Shown piece by piece: positions 10,707 through 21,357 of a stretch of 64,000 nucleotides of DNA (its first letter is position 1; each line of letters starts with the position of its first letter). The DNA comes from Dethiobacter sp. GTDB taxonomy: Bacteria; Bacillota; Dethiobacteria; Dethiobacterales; Dethiobacteraceae. A program made the translations under genes and the position numbers. The stretch is taken from the NCBI GenBank assembly GCA_018335875.1, contig JAGXRN010000042.1, positions 124,001 to 188,000 on the forward strand, written 5' to 3'. Below the pieces are notes generated by a model. That model had not been told where the DNA came from and made no database searches. It saw only the letters and a list, made by a program, of their open reading frames with translations.

Positions 10707-11300
10707 TTAGATATATAAATCTTCTGGTGGAGTCCATTTATATTTTTTTATTCCTTGGTTAACAGACCATGTTTGTGCATGTCTTGGATAGTATTTATCC
10801 TCTGAAATACTTTGAACATAGTATAAATTTTTCCCCATTATTAACTTGGTTACTTCTTTTAATCGCTTTCGATAATAGTATTTTCGATGGATTGTGTTAC
10901 CTCCCCAGGCCACAATAACATCATTTAAGTCTTTTAATACCATTTTTAGTAGTTTATCGTTTTTATTTCCTATCGCTATTTCAAACTTTTCACCATCAAT
11001 AAGCGCTTTAATCTCCTCAGGCTTTGTTGAGTAGTATGAAAATAGGTTCATAATATAAACTTTGCTATAGCCCTCATTATTGCAAAATGTTAAAACTCTA
11101 TTTATTGTTAAATCAGAGTGAACCTTGGTTGCTTTACTAGGGTTCTTTAAAATAACCAAGACATTTTTATATCTTTTATTACTATTGAGTGGTATTTCAA
11201 GCAGATATCTTCTGCAATCTGCATTAATAATCTTTATATTATTTTTATCTACAAAACTTTTATATACATATATTTTATGCATGTTACTGCTCCCCTTCAT
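10707..11300 (-). CDS. DUF1643 family protein
   Basis: NVLVILKNPSKATKVHSDLTINRVLTFCNNEGY...VIVAWGGNTI. Confidence 0.65.
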   Translation of the reverse strand: MKGSSNMHKIYVYKSFVDKNNIKIINADCRRYLLEIPLNSNKRYKNVLVILKNPSKATKVHSDLTINRVLTFCNNEGYSKVYIMNLFSYYSTKPEEIKALIDGEKFEIAIGNKNDKLLKMVLKDLNDVIVAWGGNTIHRKYYYRKRLKEVTKLIMGKNLYYVQSISEDKYYPRHAQTWSVNQGIKKYKWTPPEDLYI

Positions 11301-11601
11301 ACTTATATAAGATGGCTTCCTTACTCCATCTCAATCCTACTCGTATTATTTAAATATGCATATACTACCATTATTCTCCATACAAACATCTTTTCCTCTT
11401 GCATCAGTTTGAGTATAGATATGTTTACAGCATTAGTGATAACTGCCTAACCTCAAAAATGTCCATATCACTAACAAATAAAACTTAAGAAGCAGCTACA
11501 TCTACCTAGTGGGTTCCGTTCAGAGGTGTAAATATACCAATCAGCATATGAAATCGCATACCTTTCAGCATAAGAATTAGCTTGCCACAATAATGAAAAC
11601 G

Positions 11602-11640
11602 AAGAATGCCTCCATCTTATTGTAGATGTGAGGCAGTCTT
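11602..11640 (-). terminator. Hairpin downstream of the HNH gene
   Basis: AAGAaTGCCTCcATCTtattgtAGATgtGAGGCAgTCTT. Confidence 0.5.
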
Positions 11641-11644
11641 CTAA

Positions 11645-12556
11645 TTATGTGCTTTCGGTGTTATAAATTTTTTCATATATGTCCTTGGTTAACTTAGCCA
11701 GGGGCCTCTTATGGATGTCTTCAATACTGAGGTAATTTCCAAAGACTACCCTCTTCATCTCGTGCTCATCTTTAAACAGTTTGGGGAAATTCCTCATAAT
11801 TTCCGCAAAGTGACTCTCATTATATATCTGCATTTTTTTTATTAACTCATAAACAATGTCACTGTGTATGAGATACTGGCTCTCCAGGCCCAATTCTTTT
11901 ACATTTCGCTTAATTTCATCCTTAAATCTAACCTTTACTTCTATGTCTTTTTCATTATGTAGGTAATCTACCGATTTGATATCATAATCAAATTTTATTA
12001 GTTCATCATGTTCAATATTTTCATCATATGGGGAAATATCGATGCTTTTATTATGCTTCAAATGATTACAGCTAGGACATGATGGAACCAAATTGTAGAA
12101 CGATAGAGCTAAAAACGGATAAATGCCTTTACTAAAAAAGTGGTCCAATTGTGATGTTCGCCTTAAACCTCTTTGTTCCAAATTAACGTTGTTAATAAAA
12201 CTTCGGTTACAGTACGGGCAAACTTTAAGCCCTAATTTTTCAACAAGGATAACTGCATTGTATTCATCATTAATGTATTGGCCAGACTTTGAAAAGTAAT
12301 CGTTATACAGATTTTTTAGATAATTTACCTCAGAGGGATACGAGGTCTGATAGTAACTATCTTTGACTCTGACTAATAATTCATAAGGGGCAACAACAAC
12401 ATCATGTAGAGACAACCTCAAACCGTTTGTCATAAACCAGTTATTTATAGCATCAAATTTATTGATTCGTGGACGTTTTAAATGTTGCTCAATATTGTGG
12501 TAATGATATTCAGCAAGAGAATTAAGCTTATCGTTTCTAATTGGTATCATCAGCAT
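11645..12556 (-). CDS. HNH endonuclease, PtuB-like (Septu-type partner)
   Basis: KVCPYCNRSFINNVN...TSQLDHFFSKGIYPFLALSFYNLVPSCPSCNHLKHNKS; overlaps the ATPase gene upstream. Confidence 0.75.
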   Translation of the reverse strand: MLMIPIRNDKLNSLAEYHYHNIEQHLKRPRINKFDAINNWFMTNGLRLSLHDVVVAPYELLVRVKDSYYQTSYPSEVNYLKNLYNDYFSKSGQYINDEYNAVILVEKLGLKVCPYCNRSFINNVNLEQRGLRRTSQLDHFFSKGIYPFLALSFYNLVPSCPSCNHLKHNKSIDISPYDENIEHDELIKFDYDIKSVDYLHNEKDIEVKVRFKDEIKRNVKELGLESQYLIHSDIVYELIKKMQIYNESHFAEIMRNFPKLFKDEHEMKRVVFGNYLSIEDIHKRPLAKLTKDIYEKIYNTEST

Positions 12557-14353
12557 TCAACCCCGCTAACTGACTTTGTATCTCTTTTAGTCTCTTTTCT
12601 AAAACCTTTTTCTTGTACTCAGGGTCTTTATTATTGTACATTTCTATTAACTTATTTCTTAAAAGTGGCTCCCCAATAACTGAAATAACATCCTGTATAT
12701 GTTTTTTATCCTCTTCTTTTAATATCTCATTTTGCGTTAAAGAGTTTATCACTGCTTCTATTTTTGTTTTTGCATACTCACCAATGGTTGCACTCATAAA
12801 AAAACTAGAGGAAAACAAGTCATATATATTACTAGCAAACGTTTGATTAATTTCACTAATTGGCGTCACCATACAGTTTCCGCTCTCAGCACACTTGTTC
12901 AGACGAATAACACACTCCTTAGGTAAATCGGAACAAATGAAAGGAGAATGAGTTGTAATAATGATTTGATAGTTCTTGTACCCTTGTCGAAATTGATTGA
13001 GCAGATTAATAATCTCCGAGAGCATTAATCTACTCCATTCAGGATGCATAAAATTATCTGGCTCATCCAGAAGTATTAAAGCTGTGTCTTTTCGACCAGG
13101 TATTTCCCTAATTCCAAAATTTAATGATGCAAATAAATTAATAAAAGCCTCTTCGCCAGCACTCATAGGTTCAATCTCAACTAGAACAATTGAATTTAAA
13201 AAATTTTCTTCGCCGAGGTTTTGACCATCAATAAACTTTAGCAAGTTTCTTAGAGTTGGTTGTTCTTTTATACCTATCGGAATTAAAACCTGTTTTTCAT
13301 AATATCTATTTTTAGGTATCTTTTCTAATAGCTCAATAAACTTAACAAAGGTGTCATAATATATCGATAAATCGAGGTTTCTTTCATCTCCAATGTCATT
13401 TAAAATAATTTTAAGAACCTTAAGAAAATAACATTTAGGCTCTTTTTCATTAAATTGAATTTTTTCAATTGTATTCTTTAAATCGTTAAAATCATTATCC
13501 TTTTGCAATGCATCTAAGTTAAAATAAATGTATTCTTCTATTAACCATGGTATGAAGTTTTTTGAATGAAATTGATTTTGTATCATATCCTTGCTTTTAA
13601 TTCTAACCCTGTCTCGATAACTTTTTTTCAAATTTATATCTGTATTTAGACTTGAAGATAGCTTTTCAAACGATAGTTTTAAATAAACTTTCTCTTTTAA
13701 ATTAAAAAGATGTTTCATAGAATTAGAGCTTATTCTGTTAAAATAAGTTATTAATCTCTATATTTAGAATAGCTACCAATAAAAACTGGGTTTATATTAA
13801 ATCTATTAAAATAAGTAGTATAATCAGTATCAATCTTAAAACTCAATTTATTATATTCATTACTAAATCGATTTCTAAAATTAAAATATCTAAGTTTTTT
13901 ATGCTCTATATCTTCAAACTGTAAAAATCCCTTAAAAACAAAGAATTCACCATTTTGTTCTAACAACATACTATATGGTTCCTTAACGGCATTGGAAGGG
14001 AAGCCAAGTACATTATTTTTTATTAGAAGAAAGTCATTCCCTTCGATTGAAAATATATGATTTTTATGATGGTATAGCATGAAATATCGTGCATCTCGAA
14101 GTTTTCTTCTTTCATCCATTCGCATTCCTAAAATGTCCAATATATTAGTCTTACCACTACCATTTTTCCCAACTAATGCTGTAATATTGGTAATGTTTTT
14201 ATCAAATATTTGAGTGTCATAATCTGTTTTTTCAATTTTTAATCTCCTTCCTATTGTATTATTTTCAATTAAGACGTTGTATCGAGGAGAAAAAGAAAAA
14301 CCTTGTTCTTTTATATTTCTAAACTCTTCAATCCACAAATAAATAAGTTCCAT
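12537..14353 (-). pseudogene. AAA/ABC-type ATPase (PtuA-like), split by a frameshift near 13720-13755
   Basis: 13751..14353 has the Walker A half (FRNIKEQGFSF...ALVGKNGSGKTNILDIL); 12537..13718 has the signature, Walker B and H-loop (PMSAGEEAFINLFASL, TALILLDEPDNFMHPEWSR, IIITTHSPFICSDLP). The second frame is open upstream of its ATG back to 13750, next to the first frame's stop. Confidence 0.7.
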
Positions 14354-14546
14354 AATCTCCCACCCTTTTTCTAATACGCAATATTATCGGCTACGGGATA
14401 AACTTTTTTCTAATTTTTGTCCTAGTCACTTTTTTTTAGCCAAGTCCTTAATTTCTGTGTCCAACAAGTTTTTGATACCATCTCAACTTTTAATCTCATA
14501 CAGATTCATCCTTGTCTCTATTACTAGGTTTATAATCGTTACTGCT

Positions 14547-15191
14547 TCATTTAACATCTTTAATTCTAGCATCCATAAAGCACTTATAATCTTCTGTTAG
14601 TAATTTGAGCAGCCTTTCCACGGCAAAAAAGATAACTATTGCAGACTGCGCAAAAAAATTAGTTTCACTCAATTGGACTTCTGGATTGTTAAAAAACAAT
14701 GACCCAAATCTCCCATAATTTTCGGAAACAATAAATATTGTTAAAATTGAATATGAAATTAATCTTCTTATATTTACTGTATGAGCATCTACTCTTACCT
14801 TTAGCTTGTATGTAAAGTAAATCCAGAGATTCAAATACATTGGGATTACGAGAGTTATCAGGTAGTACAAGGGAGCTGGCCAGGATAGGTACCCAATAAA
14901 AAGGTAGGTTAGTAAAATTGCGACGGTTAGATAGATAATGCTACTCCCCTGGTCCATTATTAAAATTAATCTATTCAAATAATAATTTTCCTTGGTTTTT
15001 GTATCTATATAATCAACCAACCGAAATAAAAAATTTGGGTCTGTATTTTTTATAACATTTGCTAATGACATAAAGATTAATAAAGGAACAATAAACCAAA
15101 TTAAGTCTAATATTATTGTAACTAGCATAAATGGCAGGCATAAAAAGAATAAAAACTTTAAAACAAATAAACCATTAAGTTTTTTTCGCAA
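14547..15191 (-). CDS. Multi-pass membrane protein
   Basis: Several long hydrophobic segments. Confidence 0.55.
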   Translation of the reverse strand: MRKKLNGLFVLKFLFFLCLPFMLVTIILDLIWFIVPLLIFMSLANVIKNTDPNFLFRLVDYIDTKTKENYYLNRLILIMDQGSSIIYLTVAILLTYLFIGYLSWPAPLYYLITLVIPMYLNLWIYFTYKLKVRVDAHTVNIRRLISYSILTIFIVSENYGRFGSLFFNNPEVQLSETNFFAQSAIVIFFAVERLLKLLTEDYKCFMDARIKDVK

Positions 15192-15396
15192 ACTTTTCTA
15201 TTCTTAGACTAATAAAATCTGATAAAAATTCAATTGCATTAAAAAAATTCTCGAAACCCTTTTTCATAAATAGAAAAAATAAACCAACAAATGTAGTTAC
15301 TAGTAAAATAAATAAAAAGTTATTTAATATCTGCCTTGCTTCCATAGCTCCCCCTTGTGTGTTTTTAAGATTTAATGAGATAATACTTATAGCCAT
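15175..15396 (-). CDS. Small membrane protein
   Basis: FLFILLVTTFVGLFFLFM; overlaps 14547..15191. Confidence 0.45.
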   Translation of the reverse strand: MAISIISLNLKNTQGGAMEARQILNNFLFILLVTTFVGLFFLFMKKGFENFFNAIEFLSDFISLRIEKFAKKT

Positions 15397-15401
15397 ATCA
15401 C

Positions 15402-16250
15402 TTAGTTACCATTTAGTCCAAATGCTCTTGTCCCCAGCTTGTTCTTATACTTTACTTCATGTGCGATAACTTCTTTCTTGGTCAATGTCCTTGGCAATGT
15501 TTGAAGTATTGTGAATTTAAACGATTTATGCCGTTCAGGATGCTCCGCCAGTAAATCAACTAACAACTTGTTATGGCCATGCTGGGACTTTGCATACTGC
15601 TCCCACCGACCCAATATTCCCCTCTCCCCTGACGCCGAACCAATATACTGCAGGCCTTCTTCTGTATCAAGGATAAGATACACGCCTGCAACCGACCCAA
15701 GCATTCTATGCCACTCTCGATTCGCATCTGGATTATCGATAACCTTCTTTAGCTCATTGAATGATAATGTAAAGTCTAAGAAGCCTGGAAACTTCTCAAA
15801 GTAACCTTTGGGTAATATCTCCACCACTTCTTTGTCATTGCTTTTCAGCCACTGCTGCCATTGTATTGCACTATTGCCCCAGTCAATTATCATCCTGTCT
15901 TTCAGGTCGTCTAAATTATCGAGTTCTTCCATTTCATAATAGAAGTCTTCTGGTTTAAAGAAGTCAGGATAAGGGAAATCTCTCGGCACTTGAAAATTTG
16001 CGACTTTTGTTATACCAGTTATCCTGTAAAGGCCAATAAACTTCGCTTTCGAGGCTTCCGTTCCCAAGAAGGACATAACATAATCACAATCGCGAAAGAT
16101 ATCTTTGCTCTGAACGCTTTGATAAGTTTGTATCATTCCTGACTCATAAAGCATTTTTAAATCGTGTGTTTTATTATCTTTATGCCTTAGCAGTTTTGTC
16201 GTACTGCAAGAGTCAAATCCTCTTATTTTAAGAATTTCTGTAAGGTTCAT
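15402..16250 (-). CDS. GIY-YIG nuclease domain protein
   Basis: AGVYLILDTEEGLQYIGSASGERGILGRWEQYA. Confidence 0.75.
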   Translation of the reverse strand: MNLTEILKIRGFDSCSTTKLLRHKDNKTHDLKMLYESGMIQTYQSVQSKDIFRDCDYVMSFLGTEASKAKFIGLYRITGITKVANFQVPRDFPYPDFFKPEDFYYEMEELDNLDDLKDRMIIDWGNSAIQWQQWLKSNDKEVVEILPKGYFEKFPGFLDFTLSFNELKKVIDNPDANREWHRMLGSVAGVYLILDTEEGLQYIGSASGERGILGRWEQYAKSQHGHNKLLVDLLAEHPERHKSFKFTILQTLPRTLTKKEVIAHEVKYKNKLGTRAFGLNGN

Positions 16251-16424
16251 TGTCAGCCTCCTTATGAACCGCTGTTATGGCTTGCGGGTCAACCATTGGT
16301 GGGCTTCCCCTGGCCGACATATAGGCGGCTACCATTCTCGCACTTATAGATATATAAGCCGTTCTTACGTCCCAAACTGAGACTTAATATACCTCTTCAA
16401 GTGGTACTACTAGTAAAACTTTAC

Positions 16425-16967
16425 TTAGGTTTTGACCTTAATCAAACTTGATAAGCATTCTATTTGCTTTTTCCCAAGCTCTGCAGTGTCTATTTTAAAC
16501 TCTACCTGCGCTAGAGTAATGTTTACTCTATTTATTAAATAATCTACTGAAAACATTCGACTGAAAATAGCTTTTATCAAGTCATGACTATCATTAATAT
16601 CTCTAATTTTTTTTGCCATTTTTTTTTGCTCTGTTAATGATTGTTTTATCAACTCTACTAGCTCTTCTGCTATTTCTGCCTGTTTTTTATCAGCAAAAGA
16701 ATTTAATATTTTCGGCTGAATACTTTCACATTCATTAAGTAAGTTATAATCTTCATCAAGCTCTGAAGCATAAATTTCAAATATTTCCCTGTTTTCTTCA
16801 TAGGAAATATACTTAACAATTTTATCATATAATTTGTGTTCTTTTATGAGTAAACCTAAAAGGAGTTTTAGAAGATATCTTAATGTTATGTATGTGTCAA
16901 ATTGTTCTCTCATCTTTTTGAGCTTTGCAAACCTATATAGACCAAAGCAAGTTACCACCGTCAACAC
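16425..16967 (-). CDS. Hypothetical protein
   Basis: 180 aa helical, Lys/Glu-rich ORF. Confidence 0.45.
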   Translation of the reverse strand: MLTVVTCFGLYRFAKLKKMREQFDTYITLRYLLKLLLGLLIKEHKLYDKIVKYISYEENREIFEIYASELDEDYNLLNECESIQPKILNSFADKKQAEIAEELVELIKQSLTEQKKMAKKIRDINDSHDLIKAIFSRMFSVDYLINRVNITLAQVEFKIDTAELGKKQIECLSSLIKVKT

Positions 16968-17144
16968 TATAAAGCCAACAAAGGTCTTTAAATTTGAAAT
17001 AAAAGCTATACAGTTTCTGTATTCATAAAAGGTTCACCTCAGAAAGAACTGAATCTCAATGCCATTCTTATTCTTTGTATGAACAGGAAAGACTCCCTAT
17101 AATGGCTTACCAAGCGACCACTGATGGGCTTTCCCTTGTCATAG

Positions 17145-18002
17145 TTATAAATTAGCTTCTTTGGAAACTGATATCCTTTCATTTTCAAGTTCCTTGTAAT
17201 AATCAAAGCTACCTTTATCAACATATGCTAGCGTTTCGTGAATCTGTATAATATCGAATAAGCAACAGTAACCTGCTATTATCACTGCCCAACTAGGGTC
17301 AGGCATTAGGACACCTGGTTTTTCATTGTCAAAAGAAAATATCTTTAAAAAATCCTGTGATACAGAAGCCATATCACAATGAACAAAACTACTAAGTAAA
17401 GGATACAAACTCTTGTAAACTAACTCCAACGGTTTTTTAGATATCGCATCGGCATCTTTTGTAAGACGGTCACGTTTTTTTGCCATTGACAATAAATCTA
17501 AGTTAGTCCATTTTCGACAGAAAGCTTCTGAAGCTTTTTCAAAGCTAGGGTTCATGGTACGTTGTGCCTCAGCAGCCTCCGTTCTGATAAAGTCAATATT
17601 TTTATCAAAAAAACTACTTAACACTGGGTCTTCATTCACCATTTTGGCATCTCTATACTGTTTAATTTTCATATGATAAACAAATGGTGCCAAAGCTACC
17701 TCAACGACTTCATGAATTAAGTATGATGTAACTATTACTTGTTCTAATCTTACCCTACATAATGACAAAGACTGTAACAGCAATCCCTTGTTTATCAACA
17801 GAAAAATAGCGCTGCTCGTAGTTTCTGCGTGATATAAAAGTCTGATAAATAGGTGTTTTCTAACTGGTAGCATAGAAATAAAATCTGCTGATATTAATTC
17901 ATGATAATACTTAAATCCTCGGGCACAAATATCATCAAAATGCATTATTGTAAGATTCTCTTTAAATATAAATAAGTCATGAGTAAATCTTTCATTGCTC
18001 AA
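17145..18002 (-). CDS. DUF5677-like protein
   Basis: LSLCRVRLEQVIVTSYLIHE ... LYPLLSSFVHCDMASV; 2 bp from the next gene upstream. Confidence 0.45.
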   Translation of the reverse strand: MSNERFTHDLFIFKENLTIMHFDDICARGFKYYHELISADFISMLPVRKHLFIRLLYHAETTSSAIFLLINKGLLLQSLSLCRVRLEQVIVTSYLIHEVVEVALAPFVYHMKIKQYRDAKMVNEDPVLSSFFDKNIDFIRTEAAEAQRTMNPSFEKASEAFCRKWTNLDLLSMAKKRDRLTKDADAISKKPLELVYKSLYPLLSSFVHCDMASVSQDFLKIFSFDNEKPGVLMPDPSWAVIIAGYCCLFDIIQIHETLAYVDKGSFDYYKELENERISVSKEANL

Positions 18003-18004
18003 CG

Positions 18005-18904
18005 TTATAAACTCCCTTCAAGAAAGAAGTTCGTATATTTATGTGTTGTATAAACACGGTTTAACATTTCAATATGATGTAAAGGAAACCATTCAAGCTT
18101 AACATTTGTTTTGTTTTCATCTTCATTATCTGTTTTAACACAAGCAATACATGGGTCACCGTTAAAAACTTCAGTTTCCTGAAGTAGACGTTGAATGAAA
18201 CTTATACCAATTTTCAAATCTGTAAAAACGTTTTCTTTTATTTGGGAGTTGATGATTTCAATGAATTTCATAACACAATTAATATGAACGGTAATCTCGA
18301 TATTATCTGAAAGCTTCTTAATATCTAACGTAAGTTGTTTTCCCCATGAATCATACCTGTCCAATAGTTCTTCTTTATTAAAGAAAACTTTTAAGCTATG
18401 TTGGGTTTCCTTTCTGTCAGGCTCAATTAGTTTTGAACTTACCTCTAAGTTACCAACTGGCATTCCGCAATGTTGAGCATAATTCCTAAGCTTGTAAATA
18501 AATCTATATGAAAAATCATTATCATAAAACTCGGTACACACATCTTTAAACTGGCGAAATTGGTTAGAATCTTTTCCATGGCCTTTCTTAATGCTTGCCT
18601 CAGAATGGTCCAAAAAAGTGCGAAAAATTGAAAGAAAGTTAAGTATCAGCCTGTTCACATCGAGAAACATATGTTCTATTCTTGGCCAATCCATAACTGA
18701 ATTTTGACAGTATTGCACACAATACTTAATTAGAGCTTCTTGTATAGCATCATAATTCAATTTGACCATTTGATATAATTGTTGACTCTCAGCAAATTTA
18801 TTTAATTGATAAAAGGCATTTGTTAGGGTTGTATATTCTTCTTTGGCAAGTTCCCTTATTGAGTAAAGACTTGTTCCACACATTGCTGCTAGCACTGGTT
18901 TCAT
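18005..18904 (-). CDS. HEPN-like protein (putative)
   Basis: FIYKLRNYAQHCGMPVG contains an RNxxxH motif typical of HEPN RNases. Confidence 0.45.
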   Translation of the reverse strand: MKPVLAAMCGTSLYSIRELAKEEYTTLTNAFYQLNKFAESQQLYQMVKLNYDAIQEALIKYCVQYCQNSVMDWPRIEHMFLDVNRLILNFLSIFRTFLDHSEASIKKGHGKDSNQFRQFKDVCTEFYDNDFSYRFIYKLRNYAQHCGMPVGNLEVSSKLIEPDRKETQHSLKVFFNKEELLDRYDSWGKQLTLDIKKLSDNIEITVHINCVMKFIEIINSQIKENVFTDLKIGISFIQRLLQETEVFNGDPCIACVKTDNEDENKTNVKLEWFPLHHIEMLNRVYTTHKYTNFFLEGSL

Positions 18905-19216
18905 TTCTTTTCCCTCGCTATCTATTTATCATTAAATATAAATTACCGAGGATAAAGGGCCATGACTTTTACCGTGTTTGCGCTATCTCCACTCCCTAAA
19001 CGCTGGTTGCAGAACACAATCAAGCATCAACTCAACACTCTCCGATTATCTTCTCCCTCTAACACTTTCCAAAAGACCGTCATTTTCCCCTGATGTTTCA
19101 TAAAGAACCTGTGCCATTTCTTATTCTTTGTTTCGCCAGGGACTTCCTGAAATAACTCTGTGTAATGGGCTAAGGAGTCGGCAAACAATAGGCTTCCCCT
19201 ACAGCAAGTTATTAGT

Positions 19217-19729
19217 TTCTTAACCAACGCATATCAGAGATTGATTCGTTAAAGCCATCAATTATAGTTTTTGCTCGCTCATATGAGCCATCAAAAAGTC
19301 CTCCCATTACAGGCGGCCAATTCTCTTTCATATTTTCAAGCTCTTTATTGACTGCAATAATTACTGAGCGTTCGCTACGTCTGTTCCGCCATCCAAAAGC
19401 GCCTATAGGGCCCCAAATACCTTCTCCATCTTTCTCTGATAAATCAGAGTGTATTAATGAATAGAGATATTCAAAACGGTCAAAGCATTTCTGAAACTGT
19501 ATATCATTGGGAATTAATTCTCTAAAAGCACTTCTAAAAAAGGCAAATAAATATTGGCTAACTGGCGTGTTGCGCCCTTCATAGCCTGGCAGAATTCTAT
19601 CATAGGATAATAAAAGGTCATGTGCTTTTTAAATAGGTAAATATTACAAAATAACCATTCACAATGCGATTGACTAGAAAAGTTGAAGCAAAAAATTATC
19701 TTCTCCGAGTCATGGCTGATATGATTCAC
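19217..19729 (-). pseudogene. Hypothetical protein gene interrupted by a frameshift near 19640
   Basis: Frame a gives MNHISHDSEKIIFCFNFSSQSHCEWLFCNIYLFKKH; a second frame without ATG gives HDLLLSYDRILPGYEGRNTPVSQYLFAFFRSAFRELIPNDIQFQKCFDRFEYLYSLIHSDLSEKDGEGIWGPIGAFGWRNRRSERSVIIAVNKELENMKENWPPVMGGLFDGSYERAKTIIDGFNESISDMRWLRN*. Confidence 0.6.
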
Positions 19730-19736
19730 TCAAAAA

Positions 19737-20384
19737 CTACTTTAACTGTGCCTTCAACCTATTTATTTTTTCGTCAATCATGATATTAATTTCATTAATA
19801 GAGCCTTTGTCCTGCTTAATCGAATGTTGGTAATAATTAAGGAGTGAATCGTCGATACTATTTAAACTTTTCACGGCGTTATTAAATTGAGCCTTCCAAG
19901 TTATTGCTCTATCTAAATCAAGAAATACGCAGCTACAGAAGATTACCCCATAATATGACGGTAATAAATACTTGTCACACAGGATAGAAGATTGATATGA
20001 TAACTCAGCCATGCCCATTAAACTTTTTAATTTATCATCGCTTAAATGTCTATAAGGATATCCTTTTGAAATTGATGCCCCTAGCCTTTCCAACGTAACT
20101 GCAAACATTGATAAAAGACCTAAATCAACTTCTGATTGTGCAAGCTTAGTAAAGTTATTTTTGACTAACCCATATTCTTCTGAAACAATCAAAAATTCCC
20201 TTATTCGCTCCATATCATCAATTTCTAATTCAGCAATTTCAGGTATGTATTTACTGTTCTTATATAATTGGTTAAATATATCTCTTGCAATTTCCTTGTC
20301 TATTTTGCGCCAATGACGATGCTTCTGTAATTTCAATATAAGTTCATCAACAGATTTAAATTCTTCTTTATATAACTTCCCCAT
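19737..20384 (-). CDS. Hypothetical protein
   Basis: 215 aa ORF with aaggagga RBS; 7 bp from the frameshifted gene downstream. Confidence 0.55.
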   Translation of the reverse strand: MGKLYKEEFKSVDELILKLQKHRHWRKIDKEIARDIFNQLYKNSKYIPEIAELEIDDMERIREFLIVSEEYGLVKNNFTKLAQSEVDLGLLSMFAVTLERLGASISKGYPYRHLSDDKLKSLMGMAELSYQSSILCDKYLLPSYYGVIFCSCVFLDLDRAITWKAQFNNAVKSLNSIDDSLLNYYQHSIKQDKGSINEINIMIDEKINRLKAQLK

Positions 20385-20502
20385 AACGAATCTTCCTCCT
20401 TATTCTCATTCAATTTATCAATATAGTTGCTTTTCATGAATATTTTGTTCCATTAAGCATAACCTTAACGTGCATCTCTGCATAAGGTGTAACTTCATGT
20501 TT

Positions 20503-21357
20503 TTAACTTATTCTAGCTAGCAATTCTTTCTTCTTATTAGAAAATTCTTCCTCAGTTAATATGCCCTCATCTTTTAGCTTGGCAAGTTCCCTAATTTGGT
20601 CTAATATATTCGAACCCGTGCTTTCATTCAAAACACTATCTATAATATCGTTTGTTTTAATTGTATTTACTATAGTAAATGCCTTCTGAGGTATCAATTC
20701 ATTAAATTTCTCATAGTCTTTAAAATCAAAAACCATAGAGTGCTTAAGGTTATTGTCATCAAAGTATTTAAGAAAAGTTTCCCTACTATCATGTGTTATT
20801 AATTCAGAACTAATAGGGTCAATTTTATTTCGACTACCAATTATTGCACCTGCACCACCTGCAATAGCACCACCTACTAATGCTCCTTCAAAAGAACTAC
20901 CACCACCACCACCAGTAATTTTATTTTCATATACAACATCGCCGCTAGTCGCATAATATTCTATCTTACTAATAGGAATTTTGTATAAAATGATTTTTTT
21001 AATGTCGCTAGCAGTATCAGAACTTGGAGACTTCGTTGGAAAAAAGCATAAATCATTATCTTCAATCCACATAAATACTTTAGTATTAAGAATGGTAGCA
21101 TTTCCTTTTTTATAATTAACTTTCGATGCATTATCAGGTATTGTAATCTTTGACTTAAAATCGCTATATTTCTGATGTGCTCTCTCGAATGATTCTTTTT
21201 TCAGTCTTACCTTATCTTCTTCGTCAGCTTCCCTGTTTGCGCTTATAAAACTAATTACAGCTATTATTGCTGCTGTTACCACCATTGCTGGTAGAGGATA
21301 GTTAATAAATAGTACTATGACAACAGCAATTAGAATTATTGCTAAGCATCCTTCCAT
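20503..21357 (-). CDS. Membrane protein with C-terminal SHOCT domain (start trimmed to MEGCLAIILIAVVIVLF)
   Basis: C-terminus ILDQIRELAKLKDEGILTEEEFSNKKKELLARI; hydrophobic segments after the trimmed start. Confidence 0.75.
   Translation of the reverse strand: MEGCLAIILIAVVIVLFINYPLPAMVVTAAIIAVISFISANREADEEDKVRLKKESFERAHQKYSDFKSKITIPDNASKVNYKKGNATILNTKVFMWIEDNDLCFFPTKSPSSDTASDIKKIILYKIPISKIEYYATSGDVVYENKITGGGGGSSFEGALVGGAIAGGAGAIIGSRNKIDPISSELITHDSRETFLKYFDDNNLKHSMVFDFKDYEKFNELIPQKAFTIVNTIKTNDIIDSVLNESTGSNILDQIRELAKLKDEGILTEEEFSNKKKELLARIS

Noticed and set aside
13720-13760. Programmed ribosomal frameshift in the Septu-like ATPase
   Set aside because: No obvious slippery heptamer plus downstream structure; decay or sequencing error is simpler
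19027-19227. 66-aa minus-strand ORF
   Set aside because: Overlaps the end of the frameshifted gene and the intergenic repeat; no independent support
16277-20510. Integron cassette array with attC sites
   Set aside because: Intergenic repeats were considered as attC, but no clear paired RYYYAAC/GTTRRRY cores and no IntI-type integrase could be identified
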